Origin: Myxococcales bacterium
GTDB taxonomy: Bacteria > Lernaellota > Lernaellaia > Lernaellales > Lernaellaceae
Direction: 5' to 3'
Assembly (NCBI GenBank): GCA_012517325.1
Contig: JAAYVF010000006.1
Span: 62,001 to 126,000 of the forward strand
Length of the DNA stretch: 64,000 nt
Part shown: positions 50,178 through 58,957 of the stretch, piece by piece
Layout: each line of letters begins with the position of its first letter
Numbering within the stretch: position 1 is the first letter of the stretch
Made by a program: the position numbers and the translations under genes
Notes under the pieces: model-generated
What the model saw: the letters and a program-made list of their open reading frames with translations, nothing else
Databases searched by the model: none
What the model was told of the DNA's origin: nothing

Positions 50178-51137
50178 TTATTGCCGGCGAAAGGCCAGTT
50201 GTTCCAACAGCGAGCGCAGGACGCCGCCATCCTGCCAGTTTTTTACGGCTGCCAGGCGCGCTTCGATGTCGTTCATCCAGGCGAGTTGATGTTCGGCGAC
50301 GATCGCCGGCAGGTTGGTTTCGCGGATGATCGTCAGCAGCCGGGACGAATCGAATTGCCGCGTGGTCAGGCAGGTGCGCAGGTAATCGCCTTGTTCCGGC
50401 GTTCCCAGGCGCAGAAGCTGTAAATAGGGGTAGGTGTGTTTCCCCTCGCGCAGGTCGCGGAAAGCGTCCTTGCCCGTCGCGGCCGGGTCCAGGCTGAAGT
50501 CGAGCATGTCGTCGGCGACCTGGAACAACCGTCCGATCAACAAACCGGCCTCGCGCAGATTCTGTCGTGCCGTCGCGTCCAGGCCGGCCAGAATCGCCGG
50601 CAGTTCCAGGCACAGCGCGAACAAACTGCCCGTCTTCCGCTCCACCACGAAGAAATAGCGCTCCAGGCTGGCGTCTTCCCCGTCGAGCGGCACCGAGTCG
50701 GCCAGTTGCCCCGAGGCGAGATTGACCACCTCGCGGCTGACGGCTCGGTACACCTCGAGATTGTCCTGCCGGCAAATGAGGTCCATCGCGCGCGTGAAGC
50801 AGATGTCGCCGATCATGATGGCTATCTGGGGGCCGTTTTCCACGTGCAGGCAGACCTCGCCGCGCCGGGTTTGCGCGCCGTCGATCACGTCGTCGTGAAA
50901 CAGCGAGGCGTTATGGATCATCTCGATGGCGGCGCCGAGCACGGGCAGGCGATCCGGCGGTTGTCCCAGGGCGGTCGCCGCGTGATAGAGCAGGCGGGCG
51001 CGGACCTGTTTGCCGGCCAGCGGCAACTGCGGCGCGCGCACGGCCGGCGGATAGAGGTGCTGAATGTGGCCGGCTTCCGCCAGCCACTGGTTGACTTTTT
51101 TCAGGTAGAGTTCCAGTTCCTGATCCCATTGCATCAT
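50178..51137 (-). CDS. Polyprenyl diphosphate synthase (menaquinone side chain)
   Basis: About 319 residues. A trans-prenyltransferase with both Asp-rich motifs: LFHDDVIDGAQTRRG (first DDxxD) and FQVADDMLDFS (second DDxxD). The usual G-G-K-R-x-R-P segment reads GKQVRAR. It condenses isopentenyl diphosphate onto allylic diphosphates to make a long-chain prenyl diphosphate. The adjacent MenA-type gene would attach that chain to the naphthoquinone. ATG 51137 overlaps the MenA stop codon and is preferred; an upstream in-frame start at 51170 would overlap MenA by 37 bp. Confidence 0.85.
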   Translation of the reverse strand: MMQWDQELELYLKKVNQWLAEAGHIQHLYPPAVRAPQLPLAGKQVRARLLYHAATALGQPPDRLPVLGAAIEMIHNASLFHDDVIDGAQTRRGEVCLHVENGPQIAIMIGDICFTRAMDLICRQDNLEVYRAVSREVVNLASGQLADSVPLDGEDASLERYFFVVERKTGSLFALCLELPAILAGLDATARQNLREAGLLIGRLFQVADDMLDFSLDPAATGKDAFRDLREGKHTYPYLQLLRLGTPEQGDYLRTCLTTRQFDSSRLLTIIRETNLPAIVAEHQLAWMNDIEARLAAVKNWQDGGVLRSLLEQLAFRRQ

Positions 51138-52063
51138 CTGGCACATCCCATCAGCAGACCCAGACTGCATAGCAGCCCGGCGGATAAATGCATCATCAGG
51201 GCGTCGGCTTGCGCGGCGCGGATCTTTTCCTCGTCGTCATAGTGGCGGATCGCCAGCGCGACGCTGCCGATGGAGAGCGGCAGGGCCAGCAGGACGACGA
51301 CGAAGGAAAGTGGCGCCCAGCCGCGTTGAATCATCCAGAGCGACCACCCGAAGACGAACAGATTGAGCATGGCATAGCCCCAGCGCGCCCGGCGTTTGCC
51401 GAGCCGCACCACCAGATTTTTCTTGCCGGCCGCCCGGTCAGTCTCAAAGTCAGTGTATTGGTTGATCCACAACAGCAGCGTGATCAAGCCGGCGATCGGC
51501 AGGCTCAGCCAGAAAGCGCGCCAGGTGATTTCTCCCGTCAGCACCACGAACGTGCCCAACGCCGGGGCAGGGCCCAGAAAGAGGAAAATATCCAGTTCGC
51601 CCAGGCCGCGATACGCTAGGCGCAGGGGTGGCGCGGTGTAGAAATAACCACCGATGAAGCCGAGCACCGCGATGGCCAGCATGAGCGGACGGCCGCGATC
51701 CATCCGCAGAAAAAGGACCAGGCCGATCGCCGCCGCGACGAGGAAGCAGGACCAGAACCACCGGCGGACTTGATGTGGATCGACGCGGTCGCGGGTCAGG
51801 GCGTCACCGCCTCCGGAGTAGGGCCGATCGCCGGTTTCCGGACGGTCCGCGCCCGAGCGAAAATCGAAGTAGTCGTTCGAAAGGTTGACCCCCAGATGCG
51901 CGGCGGAAACCCCGAGCAGGCACAACGCGAACGACAGCCAATCGAAACGCCCGGTTTCGTAATAGGCCAAGGCGCCGCCGAAGGAGACGGGCACCAGGGT
52001 GCAAGTCAAAAACAGGACGCGCGATTGCCGAAGAAAATCGAGGACGATGTTTTGCTTTCCCAT
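51134..52063 (-). CDS. menA: UbiA-family prenyltransferase, 1,4-dihydroxy-2-naphthoate polyprenyltransferase (MenA-like)
   Basis: 309 residues with about eight membrane helices. The two Asp-rich motifs are diagnostic: NLSNDYFDFRSGAD (N-D-x-x-D with the D-x-x-x-G-x-D context of MenA) and YTDFETDRAAGKKNLVVRLG (D-x-E-x-D followed by G-K-x-x-L-x-V). The reaction attaches the polyprenyl chain to dihydroxynaphthoate in the inner membrane, giving demethylmenaquinone. Translationally coupled to the polyprenyl synthase gene downstream. Related UbiA members with other aromatic acceptors cannot be fully excluded. Confidence 0.85.
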   Translation of the reverse strand: MGKQNIVLDFLRQSRVLFLTCTLVPVSFGGALAYYETGRFDWLSFALCLLGVSAAHLGVNLSNDYFDFRSGADRPETGDRPYSGGGDALTRDRVDPHQVRRWFWSCFLVAAAIGLVLFLRMDRGRPLMLAIAVLGFIGGYFYTAPPLRLAYRGLGELDIFLFLGPAPALGTFVVLTGEITWRAFWLSLPIAGLITLLLWINQYTDFETDRAAGKKNLVVRLGKRRARWGYAMLNLFVFGWSLWMIQRGWAPLSFVVVLLALPLSIGSVALAIRHYDDEEKIRAAQADALMMHLSAGLLCSLGLLMGCAR

Positions 52064-52162
52064 GGTTCGCGAAAATCCAGTAATGAATAAGAGAACGTTC
52101 GAATCAACTTAGCTGCTTTGCGTTCAATAATAAATCCCGCTTTTTCGGAAGCAAGAGAGCGG

Positions 52163-52699
52163 TCATCGCTCCGGCGCCGTCGCGCGCCATTGGCGTAAAA
52201 CCTCGTAAACGATGATCCCGAAAGCGGTGGCGACGTTGATGCTGTTTTTGTAACCCAGCATCGGTATGCAAACGCGGTGGTCGCAAAGGGCAAGGATGTC
52301 CGGTGCGATGCCCGTGACCTCGTGGCCGAAAACCGCCGCCACCGGTTTCGGCCAACGGAATTCCGCGTGCGGCACGGCGTTTTCGACCACCTCGACGGCC
52401 ACCAGCGGAATTCCCAGCCGGTGCAAGCCGGCCAAGGCCTCCCGGGTGTCGCGGTAGTGGGTCCAGGGCACGTATTCCATGGCGCCCAAGGCGGTCTTGG
52501 CCAGTTTGACGTTCGGCGGATAGGTGGTTAGCCCGCACAGGTGCAGACGCTCGACGGCCGCGGCGTCGGCGGTACGGAAAATCGAGCCGACGTTATAGGC
52601 GCTGCGCAGATTGTCGAGCACCGCGTGAAACGGTTGCCGCGGGCCGGCCGCCGGCTCTGCCGGATGGCATTTTTCGTAATAGGGCTCGATTTTGGCCAT
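52163..52699 (-). CDS. SpoU/TrmH-family RNA 2'-O-methyltransferase
   Basis: 178 residues, the knotted SPOUT fold. Motif 1: LDNLRSAYNVGSIFRTADA (Asn and Arg conserved). Motif 2: AAVFGHEVTGI. Motif 3: CIPMLGYKNSINVATAFGI, with the Ser-x-Asn of the SAM-binding knot. It has no N-terminal RNA-binding extension. It 2'-O-methylates a tRNA or rRNA nucleotide; which one cannot be told. A single-gene unit, divergent from the K+ channel gene. Confidence 0.9.
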   Translation of the reverse strand: MAKIEPYYEKCHPAEPAAGPRQPFHAVLDNLRSAYNVGSIFRTADAAAVERLHLCGLTTYPPNVKLAKTALGAMEYVPWTHYRDTREALAGLHRLGIPLVAVEVVENAVPHAEFRWPKPVAAVFGHEVTGIAPDILALCDHRVCIPMLGYKNSINVATAFGIIVYEVLRQWRATAPER

Positions 52700-52831
52700 G
52701 ACCGCCCGCCTTTCGGATGACTGGGTATAGAAAATCCGCCGCCGTGGGTCAAGCCGGTCGGAGTGATGAAATTAACTTGTCAGGAAAAAGCAGCGTCGAT
52801 ATGATCTCCCCCAACTACCGGGGGCCGGTGT

Positions 52832-53845
52832 TTGCATTCCGTCCGCTTATTGCGCTGGGTCGCCTTCGGCCTGCTTCTCGTGCTGACCTACGGCACGGCG
52901 GGTTACATGTCCCTGGCCGGGGCCGATTTCGTCAACGCGCTATACATGACCGTCACCAGCATCACCACCGTCGGTTTCGGGGAAATCATTCCGCTGGACC
53001 GCACCGGCCGCATTTTTACCATGAGCGTGATCTTTTTCGGCGTCGTTCTGATCATGATGGCGATCGGCGTGCTGACGCAGATCGCCGTCGAAGGAACGCT
53101 ACGCCGCGTGCTGGAGAAGCGACGCATGACCAAACAGATCCACCGGATGCAGAATCATTACGTGTTGTGCGGTTGCGGCCGCATCGGCAAGTACATACTG
53201 GAAGAATTGCGCAAGGTCGAGGCGCCGGTCGTCGTCATCGAGCAAAACCTGGAAGTCGCCGACCAGTTGAATCGGGACGGCGTGTTGTGCATTCACGGCA
53301 ACGCCACCGAGGAGGAAACGCTCGAAAAAACCAATCTGGAGCAGGCCCGCGGGTTGGTCGTGGCGATCGGTTCGGACGCCGAGGCGGTATTCATCATTTT
53401 GACCGCCCGCGATCACAACCCGGATTTATTTATCGTGGCGCGCGCGCTCGAGGAAAAGAACGAACTCAAGCTCCGCCGCGCCGGCGCCAACCGCGTCCTT
53501 TCGCCGTACCGGTTCATCGGGAAGCGGATGGCGAGCAGCATTCTGAGCCCGGCGATCATCGACATGCTCGATTCGATCATGTATTCCGGCGAACTGGATT
53601 TGGCCATGGAGGGGCTGTTGGTCTATTCAAGCAGCCCGGTGGCCGGCAAATCGCTGCGCGACAGCGGCATCCGCGAAAAGCTGGGATTGATGATCATCGG
53701 CATCCGCAAGGCTCACGGCAATATTCACTTCAATCCGACCGCGGACGAAGTGATCGAACCGGGAGACACCCTGATCAGTATCGGCGAGAAGGATTCCCTG
53801 CGAAAATTGACCGATTTTCTCAGCGGCGGCATCCGCGAGTTGTAA
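52832..53845 (+). CDS. RCK-gated two-helix potassium channel (MthK-like)
   Basis: 337 residues from TTG 52832; no upstream in-frame ATG. Two membrane helices (about 9-26 and 63-85) flank the pore loop TVTSITTVGFGEII, with the TVGFG selectivity filter. An RCK N-terminal Rossmann domain follows (about 107-230: YVLCGCGRIGKYILEEL, then VVVIEQN and GNATEEETLEK). An RCK C domain (about 250-337) ends GDTLISIGEKDSLRKL. It conducts K+ across the inner membrane, gated by a ligand such as Ca2+ or a nucleotide bound to the RCK ring. The convergent NagB-like gene ends 8 bp downstream. Confidence 0.88.
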   Translation: MHSVRLLRWVAFGLLLVLTYGTAGYMSLAGADFVNALYMTVTSITTVGFGEIIPLDRTGRIFTMSVIFFGVVLIMMAIGVLTQIAVEGTLRRVLEKRRMTKQIHRMQNHYVLCGCGRIGKYILEELRKVEAPVVVIEQNLEVADQLNRDGVLCIHGNATEEETLEKTNLEQARGLVVAIGSDAEAVFIILTARDHNPDLFIVARALEEKNELKLRRAGANRVLSPYRFIGKRMASSILSPAIIDMLDSIMYSGELDLAMEGLLVYSSSPVAGKSLRDSGIREKLGLMIIGIRKAHGNIHFNPTADEVIEPGDTLISIGEKDSLRKLTDFLSGGIREL

Positions 53846-53853
53846 CGGGCGGA

Positions 53854-54819
53854 TCAGGCGCGGCGGCGATCGACGATTTTCACGCCCTTGGCTTTCAGTT
53901 TGGCGCGGCTTTTCAGCAGCAGTTTCCCGGCCACTTCGTCGATGATATAAATCAACTCGCCGCCGTCCTGGGCGTATTTTTGCCCGTAGGAAATGGGGAT
54001 CGCCGTCGAGGGATCCTCGATCAGCGAGCGCGCGACCGGTTCTTGTTTCCGCTCGCCGCTGGCCAGCAGCAGCACGGTGCGCGCCCGGTAAACGAGCTCG
54101 GCGCCCATCGTCACCGCGAAGCGCGGCACGCTGTCGATGGAGTCGAAATGGCCGTCGGCGACCGCGTTGATCACGGTGTTTTCGTCGAGCTTGACCAGCA
54201 GTACCGCGCCCGACCGGAAGGGGATGCCGGCTTCGTGGAAGGCGACGTGGCCGCGCCCGCCGACGCCGATGATTTGCAGATCGATGCCGCCGTAACGGGC
54301 GATTTTCTTCGCGTAGGCGTCGAGGATTTCGTTTTTGACCCAGGCCAGATACGGCGATTCGGCCTTGGCTTTGATGGTGATGGCCCGTCCCGAATCGCCG
54401 CCCGTTTCCCGCCAATCGCGCGGATACTTGTTCAGGTTGGCGATCAATTCCGCCTGATCGATCAGATTGGCGAAGGGGACGTTGGTTTCGACGAATTTGT
54501 GCTGCAAAAGAGCGAAAAATTCGGTGACCATGAAGTAGCAGTAACTGGCCGGATGAACGGTGCGGAGCTGGGCGTTTTCACCGGGCAGCCCGACGTATTC
54601 ATCGAGGTTGAACGAGCGGATGCGGTGCGGATCGAAGTCGCCGCGATTGGCCGAGGCGGCCAGGTTTTTGTACAGGCCGACCGGGCTGTTGCCGGTCGCC
54701 AGGCCGAGCAGATATTCGGGCTTTTCATGCAGCCGTTTGCGGATGTCGGCGCGCACGAACTTGGCGCCCAGTTCGCTCATTTGTTCGTAATCGCGTGCCA
54801 CCACAACTTGAATCGGCAT
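53854..54819 (-). CDS. Glucosamine-6-phosphate deaminase/isomerase-like protein (NagB family)
   Basis: 321 residues, about 50 longer than classical NagB. Family motifs: YLLGLATGNSPVGLYKNL (phosphate loop), SFNLDEYVGL (with the catalytic Asp equivalent to E. coli Asp72) and GVGGRGHVAFHEAG. In E. coli the last motif is G-x-G-x-D-G-H-I-A-F-N-E, with Asp141, His143 and Glu148 acting together. Here the Asp is Arg, while His and Glu remain. NagB interconverts glucosamine-6-P and fructose-6-P; the substitution means ring opening may differ, or the enzyme may be an isomerase variant. It lies downstream of GlmM and a GlmU-like gene, so a role in making amino-sugar precursors is plausible. Confidence 0.8.
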   Translation of the reverse strand: MPIQVVVARDYEQMSELGAKFVRADIRKRLHEKPEYLLGLATGNSPVGLYKNLAASANRGDFDPHRIRSFNLDEYVGLPGENAQLRTVHPASYCYFMVTEFFALLQHKFVETNVPFANLIDQAELIANLNKYPRDWRETGGDSGRAITIKAKAESPYLAWVKNEILDAYAKKIARYGGIDLQIIGVGGRGHVAFHEAGIPFRSGAVLLVKLDENTVINAVADGHFDSIDSVPRFAVTMGAELVYRARTVLLLASGERKQEPVARSLIEDPSTAIPISYGQKYAQDGGELIYIIDEVAGKLLLKSRAKLKAKGVKIVDRRRA

Positions 54820-54874
54820 CTTCCGCTACCTCGTCAAACGTTGTCGAATCGGCCGATCGGTGCTGAACGATCGT

Positions 54875-56233
54875 TCAAACGAGCGCCTGTTTTAATGCAT
54901 CGGCGATCTGTTGGCAATATGTCCGGGTCTTCTCGGGGGTGGGGCCTTCCACCATGACGCGGCACATGTTCTGGGTGCCGGAATACCGGACCAGTACGCG
55001 GCCCTGCTCGTGCAACTCGGCCTCGACCTCGTCGATCAGTTTTTGCACCGCGGGCAGTTCCTCGAGCGGCCGTTTGCGGGCGACGTCGATGTTGATCAAC
55101 ACCTGCGGGAACACCTCCATGACCCGGGCCAGTTCGGAAAGGGGCTTGCCGGTGCGCCGCATCACGGCGAGCAATTGCAGCGCCGAAAGGGTGCCGTCGC
55201 CGGTGCTCAGAAAATCGAGGAAGATCATGTGGCCGGATTCCTCGCCGCCGATGTTGGCGCCGAGCCGTTCCATGTCTTCCAGCACGTAGCGATCGCCGAC
55301 CTTCGAGCGGTGATTGGCGATGCCGAATTTTTCGCAGGCCACTTTCAGGCCGAAATTACTCATCACCGTGGTAACCAGCAGATCGTTCTTCAACCGGCCA
55401 CGATCCTTCAGGTGGGTGGCGCAGATCATCAAGATCTGATCGCCGGTGATGCGCCGGCCGCGCTCGTCCACCGCGATGAGCCGGTCGCCGTCGCCGTCGA
55501 ACGCCAGCCCCAGGTCGGCCTTGGTCTCGAGCACCAGTTTTTCCAGGTCTTGCGTGTGCTGGCTGCCGCAATGGTCGTTGATGTTGATGCCGTTGGGCGC
55601 GTTGTGAATGACCGTCACGTCGGCGCCCAATTCGATCAGGGTTTCCACGGCGGTCTTGTAGGTGGCGCCGTTAGCCACGTCGAGGGCGATTTTCATGCCT
55701 TCCATCGTCAGGTCGCGCGGAAAGCTGTTTTTCAGAAACTGGATGTAGCGGCCCTTGGCGTCCTCGATCCGGTAGGCGCGGCCCATTTCGTGAGCGGGCG
55801 GGGTCATTTTGTCCAGCTCGCCCGCCAGGATGAGGCGTTCGATTTCCGCTTCCTGCTCGTCGGACAGTTTGTGGCCGTTGCCGGCGAATAGTTTGATGCC
55901 GTTGTCTTCGTAGGGGTTGTGCGAGGCCGAAATGACAATGCCGGCGTCGGCGCGCATGCTTTCGGTGATGAAGGCGATGCCCGGCGTCGGCAGCACACCC
56001 ACCAGATAGGGGTTGCCGCCCATGGAGGTGATGCCCGCCTCGAGGGAGCTTTCCAGCATGTAGCCCGAAATCCGGGTGTCCTTGCCGATGACGATGCGAA
56101 TCTTGTGGCCGTTGCCTTTTTGCTTTTTCAGGACGTAGGTCACCGCCTGGCCGACCGCGAAGGCGATGTGGGCGTCGATCGGGTATCGATTGGCCTCGCC
56201 GCGGATTCCGTCCGTGCCGAACAGTATGCCCAT
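54875..56233 (-). CDS. glmM: Phosphoglucosamine mutase
   Basis: 452 residues, normal family length. ATG 56233 follows AAAGGGA and starts directly with MGILFGTDGIRG. The four phosphohexomutase landmarks are present: VISASHNPYEDNGIK (phosphoserine loop), AFDGDGDRLI (Mg2+ site), GEESGH (sugar-specificity loop) and VRYSGTQNMCRVMVEG (phosphate-binding loop; Q where many have E). It converts glucosamine-6-P to glucosamine-1-P on the route to UDP-GlcNAc for peptidoglycan and lipid A. The upstream left-handed-helix gene is 22 bp away and the NagB-like gene 55 bp downstream, giving a compact amino-sugar operon. Confidence 0.92.
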   Translation of the reverse strand: MGILFGTDGIRGEANRYPIDAHIAFAVGQAVTYVLKKQKGNGHKIRIVIGKDTRISGYMLESSLEAGITSMGGNPYLVGVLPTPGIAFITESMRADAGIVISASHNPYEDNGIKLFAGNGHKLSDEQEAEIERLILAGELDKMTPPAHEMGRAYRIEDAKGRYIQFLKNSFPRDLTMEGMKIALDVANGATYKTAVETLIELGADVTVIHNAPNGININDHCGSQHTQDLEKLVLETKADLGLAFDGDGDRLIAVDERGRRITGDQILMICATHLKDRGRLKNDLLVTTVMSNFGLKVACEKFGIANHRSKVGDRYVLEDMERLGANIGGEESGHMIFLDFLSTGDGTLSALQLLAVMRRTGKPLSELARVMEVFPQVLINIDVARKRPLEELPAVQKLIDEVEAELHEQGRVLVRYSGTQNMCRVMVEGPTPEKTRTYCQQIADALKQALV

Positions 56234-56255
56234 GGGATTTCCCTTTCTCGTTTTT

Positions 56256-57518
56256 TCAAGCCGCCGGCCGATACGCGGGCAGGATGCGCCACGCATCCGC
56301 GCGCACCTGATCGACGATCGCCTGCAACCAGGCCGTGCCCTGTTGTTTCAAATCATCCGGCAGGTTTTTCATCACTTCCAGATAATTGCCGCCCCGGTCG
56401 TTGCGCCAGTCGATCAGGCCGCGCACGAAACGATCCCGCGCGGCGGCGCCCGTCTGCTCGGACCGGCTCGGATTGAATATCTCCAGCAATGGTTCGATGT
56501 TTTGATATAGATCCTTCTTGCGGATCGCCTCCGGTTCCTGCGAGGCGTGATGCGAGGCGACGATCGACTCCGGCATTTTCAACGCCAGGGTCTTGAGCCG
56601 GCCGAGCCGCTCTTTTTTCGCCTGCGCCAGCTTTTCGAGCACGCCTTCGTAAAGCCACAGGCCGAAGAGTTGCTCGTCCGACTCGAAAAACCGCCGCCGC
56701 ACGTGCCGGTACCATTCTTCCAGCGCCAGCAGGTTGGCGAGGTAGAGCACGTTGTTGTTGACGATCCGGACCAGCGCGGGATACTGCCGCGCCACGTAAG
56801 GTTTGACGAGCGAACGGTTGGGCGCGTCCAGCACCAGTTGGTTGTCGCCCGGCACGTCATGCCGGAGCACCGATCCCGCCGCGACCACGTTGCCGAAACC
56901 CAATTGCACCGGGCCGACGATGCCGCCCTGGCCGCCGAGGAAAATCGGCGGGCGGTCCAACATGACTCCGCGCGGCACGTCGCCCAGCAGACTGGCCGTG
57001 CTTTTGTCGCCCTCCGGCGTGTAATTGAAGTGGATGTAGCCCGAGCCCACCTCGCTGTGGTCCTTCCGGCTTCGACCGCCGGACATCAGCACGTCGCAGA
57101 AGTTGATCAGGCTGCCGAGGGTGACGAACGGGAACAGGATCGTTTGTTTCAAGCCGACGCAATGGGCGCCGTTGGCTTCTTCCTCGAGAATGCAGGCTTC
57201 GCGTACTTGCGCGCCCAGGCCCAGGTTGGCGCCTTCCAGAAAAACCGATTGGCGGAAATAGCCGCCTTTCAGTTGCACCTTAGGACCGATCTGACAATCC
57301 TCGACGACCACCGGCGCCTCGTGGCCGAGGCGGGCGCCGTGGCAGATGACGGTTTTCGCGCCGTGAATGCGGCAGCCGGGATAAATCACGGTATCTTCAC
57401 CGGAAATGCGATCCGGGTCCACGTCTTCGGCCACGGTGACGGTCAGCGGATTGACGAAATGGACGCCTTTGGCGATCAGCGCGCGCAGTGCCTGACTGGG
57501 GGCGAAAGATGAATCCAC
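56256..57518 (-). CDS. GlmU-like left-handed beta-helix protein (UDP-GlcNAc pyrophosphorylase-related)
   Basis: 420 residues from GTG 57518, with GGAGG 5 nt upstream. The N-terminal half (about 15-225) has hexapeptide-type repeats (VIYPGCRIHGAKTVICHGA, VVVEDCQIGPKVQLKGG, FLEGANLGLGAQVREACI) typical of a left-handed beta-helix. The conserved KQTILFPFVTLGSLINFCDV and GGRSRKDHSEVGSGYIHFNY follow. The C-terminal half (about 245-420) is helical. This layout is known from proteins annotated as UDP-N-acetylglucosamine pyrophosphorylase-related, but no nucleotidyltransferase P-loop is visible. It may be the acetyl- or sugar-binding arm of UDP-GlcNAc synthesis. Its place upstream of glmM supports that. 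Confidence 0.75.
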   Translation of the reverse strand: MDSSFAPSQALRALIAKGVHFVNPLTVTVAEDVDPDRISGEDTVIYPGCRIHGAKTVICHGARLGHEAPVVVEDCQIGPKVQLKGGYFRQSVFLEGANLGLGAQVREACILEEEANGAHCVGLKQTILFPFVTLGSLINFCDVLMSGGRSRKDHSEVGSGYIHFNYTPEGDKSTASLLGDVPRGVMLDRPPIFLGGQGGIVGPVQLGFGNVVAAGSVLRHDVPGDNQLVLDAPNRSLVKPYVARQYPALVRIVNNNVLYLANLLALEEWYRHVRRRFFESDEQLFGLWLYEGVLEKLAQAKKERLGRLKTLALKMPESIVASHHASQEPEAIRKKDLYQNIEPLLEIFNPSRSEQTGAAARDRFVRGLIDWRNDRGGNYLEVMKNLPDDLKQQGTAWLQAIVDQVRADAWRILPAYRPAA

Positions 57519-57628
57519 CCGGGCCTCCGTTCCCTTGATTGAATGCCCGCTGATTTAATCACAACCGGTAAAAAAATTCACTCGGAAAAATGACTGCGGC
57601 TGACGGCCATCCGCCGCCTCTTTCACGG

Positions 57629-57657
57629 TTGAAAGCGGCCGGCGATGCCGCCATAAT
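57629..57657 (+). promoter_or_regulatory. Sigma70 promoter for the phosphofructokinase gene
   Basis: TTGAAA (57629-57634), a 17-bp spacer and CATAAT (57652-57657) lie 47 bp upstream of the ATG. The ribosome binding site ACGGAGGCGG follows. Confidence 0.6.
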
Positions 57658-57704
57658 TCCCTTTCGTTTCGAGAAAAACGAGGTTCATCCACGGAGGCGG
57701 TTTC

Positions 57705-58910
57705 ATGCGCGGCAATCTGGTCATCGGCCAATCCGGCGGCCCGACGGCGGTCATCAACGCGTCGCTGGTCGGGGTGGTTCAGGAAGCGAAAAAGCAGGCG
57801 AACATCAAGAAAATATTCGGCATGCGCTGGGGCATCCAGGGATTTTTAAACGAGGATCTGGTCGACCTGGGCAAGGAAAAAGAGGCCACGTTGGAGCGGC
57901 TCAAGGTGACGCCGTCCTCCGCGCTCGGCTCCTGCCGGCTCAAGATCAAGGACGAGCATCTGCCGGCGATTCTCGCCGTGCTGCGCAAGTACGACATCCG
58001 GTATTTCTTCTACATTGGCGGCGACGATTCGCAGAACACGACGCATCGCGTGGTCGAGTACGCCAGGTCGCAAGGCTACGAGCTGTTCGGCATCGGCATC
58101 CCCAAGACGGTCGATAACGACCTGTACGGCACCGACCACACGCCCGGCTACGGCTCGGCGGGCCGTTACGTGGCGCTGTCGGTACAGCAGGGCGGCATCC
58201 TGGCCCGCGACATGCAAAAGGTGGATCCGGTGCTGGTGTATCAGGCCGTCGGCCGCGACGCCGGCTGGCTGGCGGCGGCGGGCGCCCTGGCGAAAAAATA
58301 CGAGGCCGATCCGCCGCACCTGATCTACATTCCCGAGCGGCCGTTCACCCGCGAAAAGCTGCTGGCCGACGTCGAGCGGTGCTACGCGAAATACGGTTTC
58401 GTTTCCATCGTGGTCGGCGAGGGGATCACTTATCCGGACGGTTCGCCGGTTTCGGGCACGCAGACCTTCGACAAATTCGGCAACCCCGAATTCGGCGCGA
58501 TGGGTGGCGTTTCGGCGGCGATGGTGGTGAAGAACCTGGCCTGCGATCACCTGAACGTGCGTGGCGAATTCCAGATCGTCGAATCGCTGCAGATGGCCGG
58601 CGCCGACCGGGTCTCGGTCGTGGATCGCCGCGAGGCTTATCGGGCGGGCGTCGAGGCGGTCAAACTGGCGGCGAAGGGCCGCACCGGGCTGATGGTCGCC
58701 TTTGAACGCCGGCCGGGCAAGGAATACAAGATCGCTTACACGCCGGTGCCGCTGACCCGCGTCAACGAGGGCAAGAACAGGATGCCCGACCGGTTCATCG
58801 ACGACGCGAACAGCTTCGTCACCCCGGCGTTCATCGATTATCTCCGGCCGCTGGTCGGCGAACTGCCGGAAATGGGGCGGCTGGCGTACAAGGCGGTCCC
58901 CCGGAAATAA
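57705..58910 (+). CDS. Pyrophosphate-type 6-phosphofructokinase
   Basis: 401 residues. GQSGGPTAVINASLVG is the nucleotide/PPi-binding start. FYIGGDDSQNT has GGDD, where ATP-dependent enzymes have GGDG, and GIPKTVDNDL has PKTxDND instead of PGTxDND. Both are the known discriminators for PPi dependence. It phosphorylates fructose-6-phosphate reversibly in glycolysis and gluconeogenesis, sparing ATP, which fits an anaerobic or energy-limited lifestyle. Clean promoter and ribosome binding site (GGAGG, 7 nt). The GH35-like gene starts 48 bp downstream and is probably co-transcribed. Confidence 0.9.
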   Translation: MRGNLVIGQSGGPTAVINASLVGVVQEAKKQANIKKIFGMRWGIQGFLNEDLVDLGKEKEATLERLKVTPSSALGSCRLKIKDEHLPAILAVLRKYDIRYFFYIGGDDSQNTTHRVVEYARSQGYELFGIGIPKTVDNDLYGTDHTPGYGSAGRYVALSVQQGGILARDMQKVDPVLVYQAVGRDAGWLAAAGALAKKYEADPPHLIYIPERPFTREKLLADVERCYAKYGFVSIVVGEGITYPDGSPVSGTQTFDKFGNPEFGAMGGVSAAMVVKNLACDHLNVRGEFQIVESLQMAGADRVSVVDRREAYRAGVEAVKLAAKGRTGLMVAFERRPGKEYKIAYTPVPLTRVNEGKNRMPDRFIDDANSFVTPAFIDYLRPLVGELPEMGRLAYKAVPRK

Positions 58911-58957
58911 CGGCACGGGAAATTACGGCGTTTTTCACTCCGATCGACGAGGTTGTC

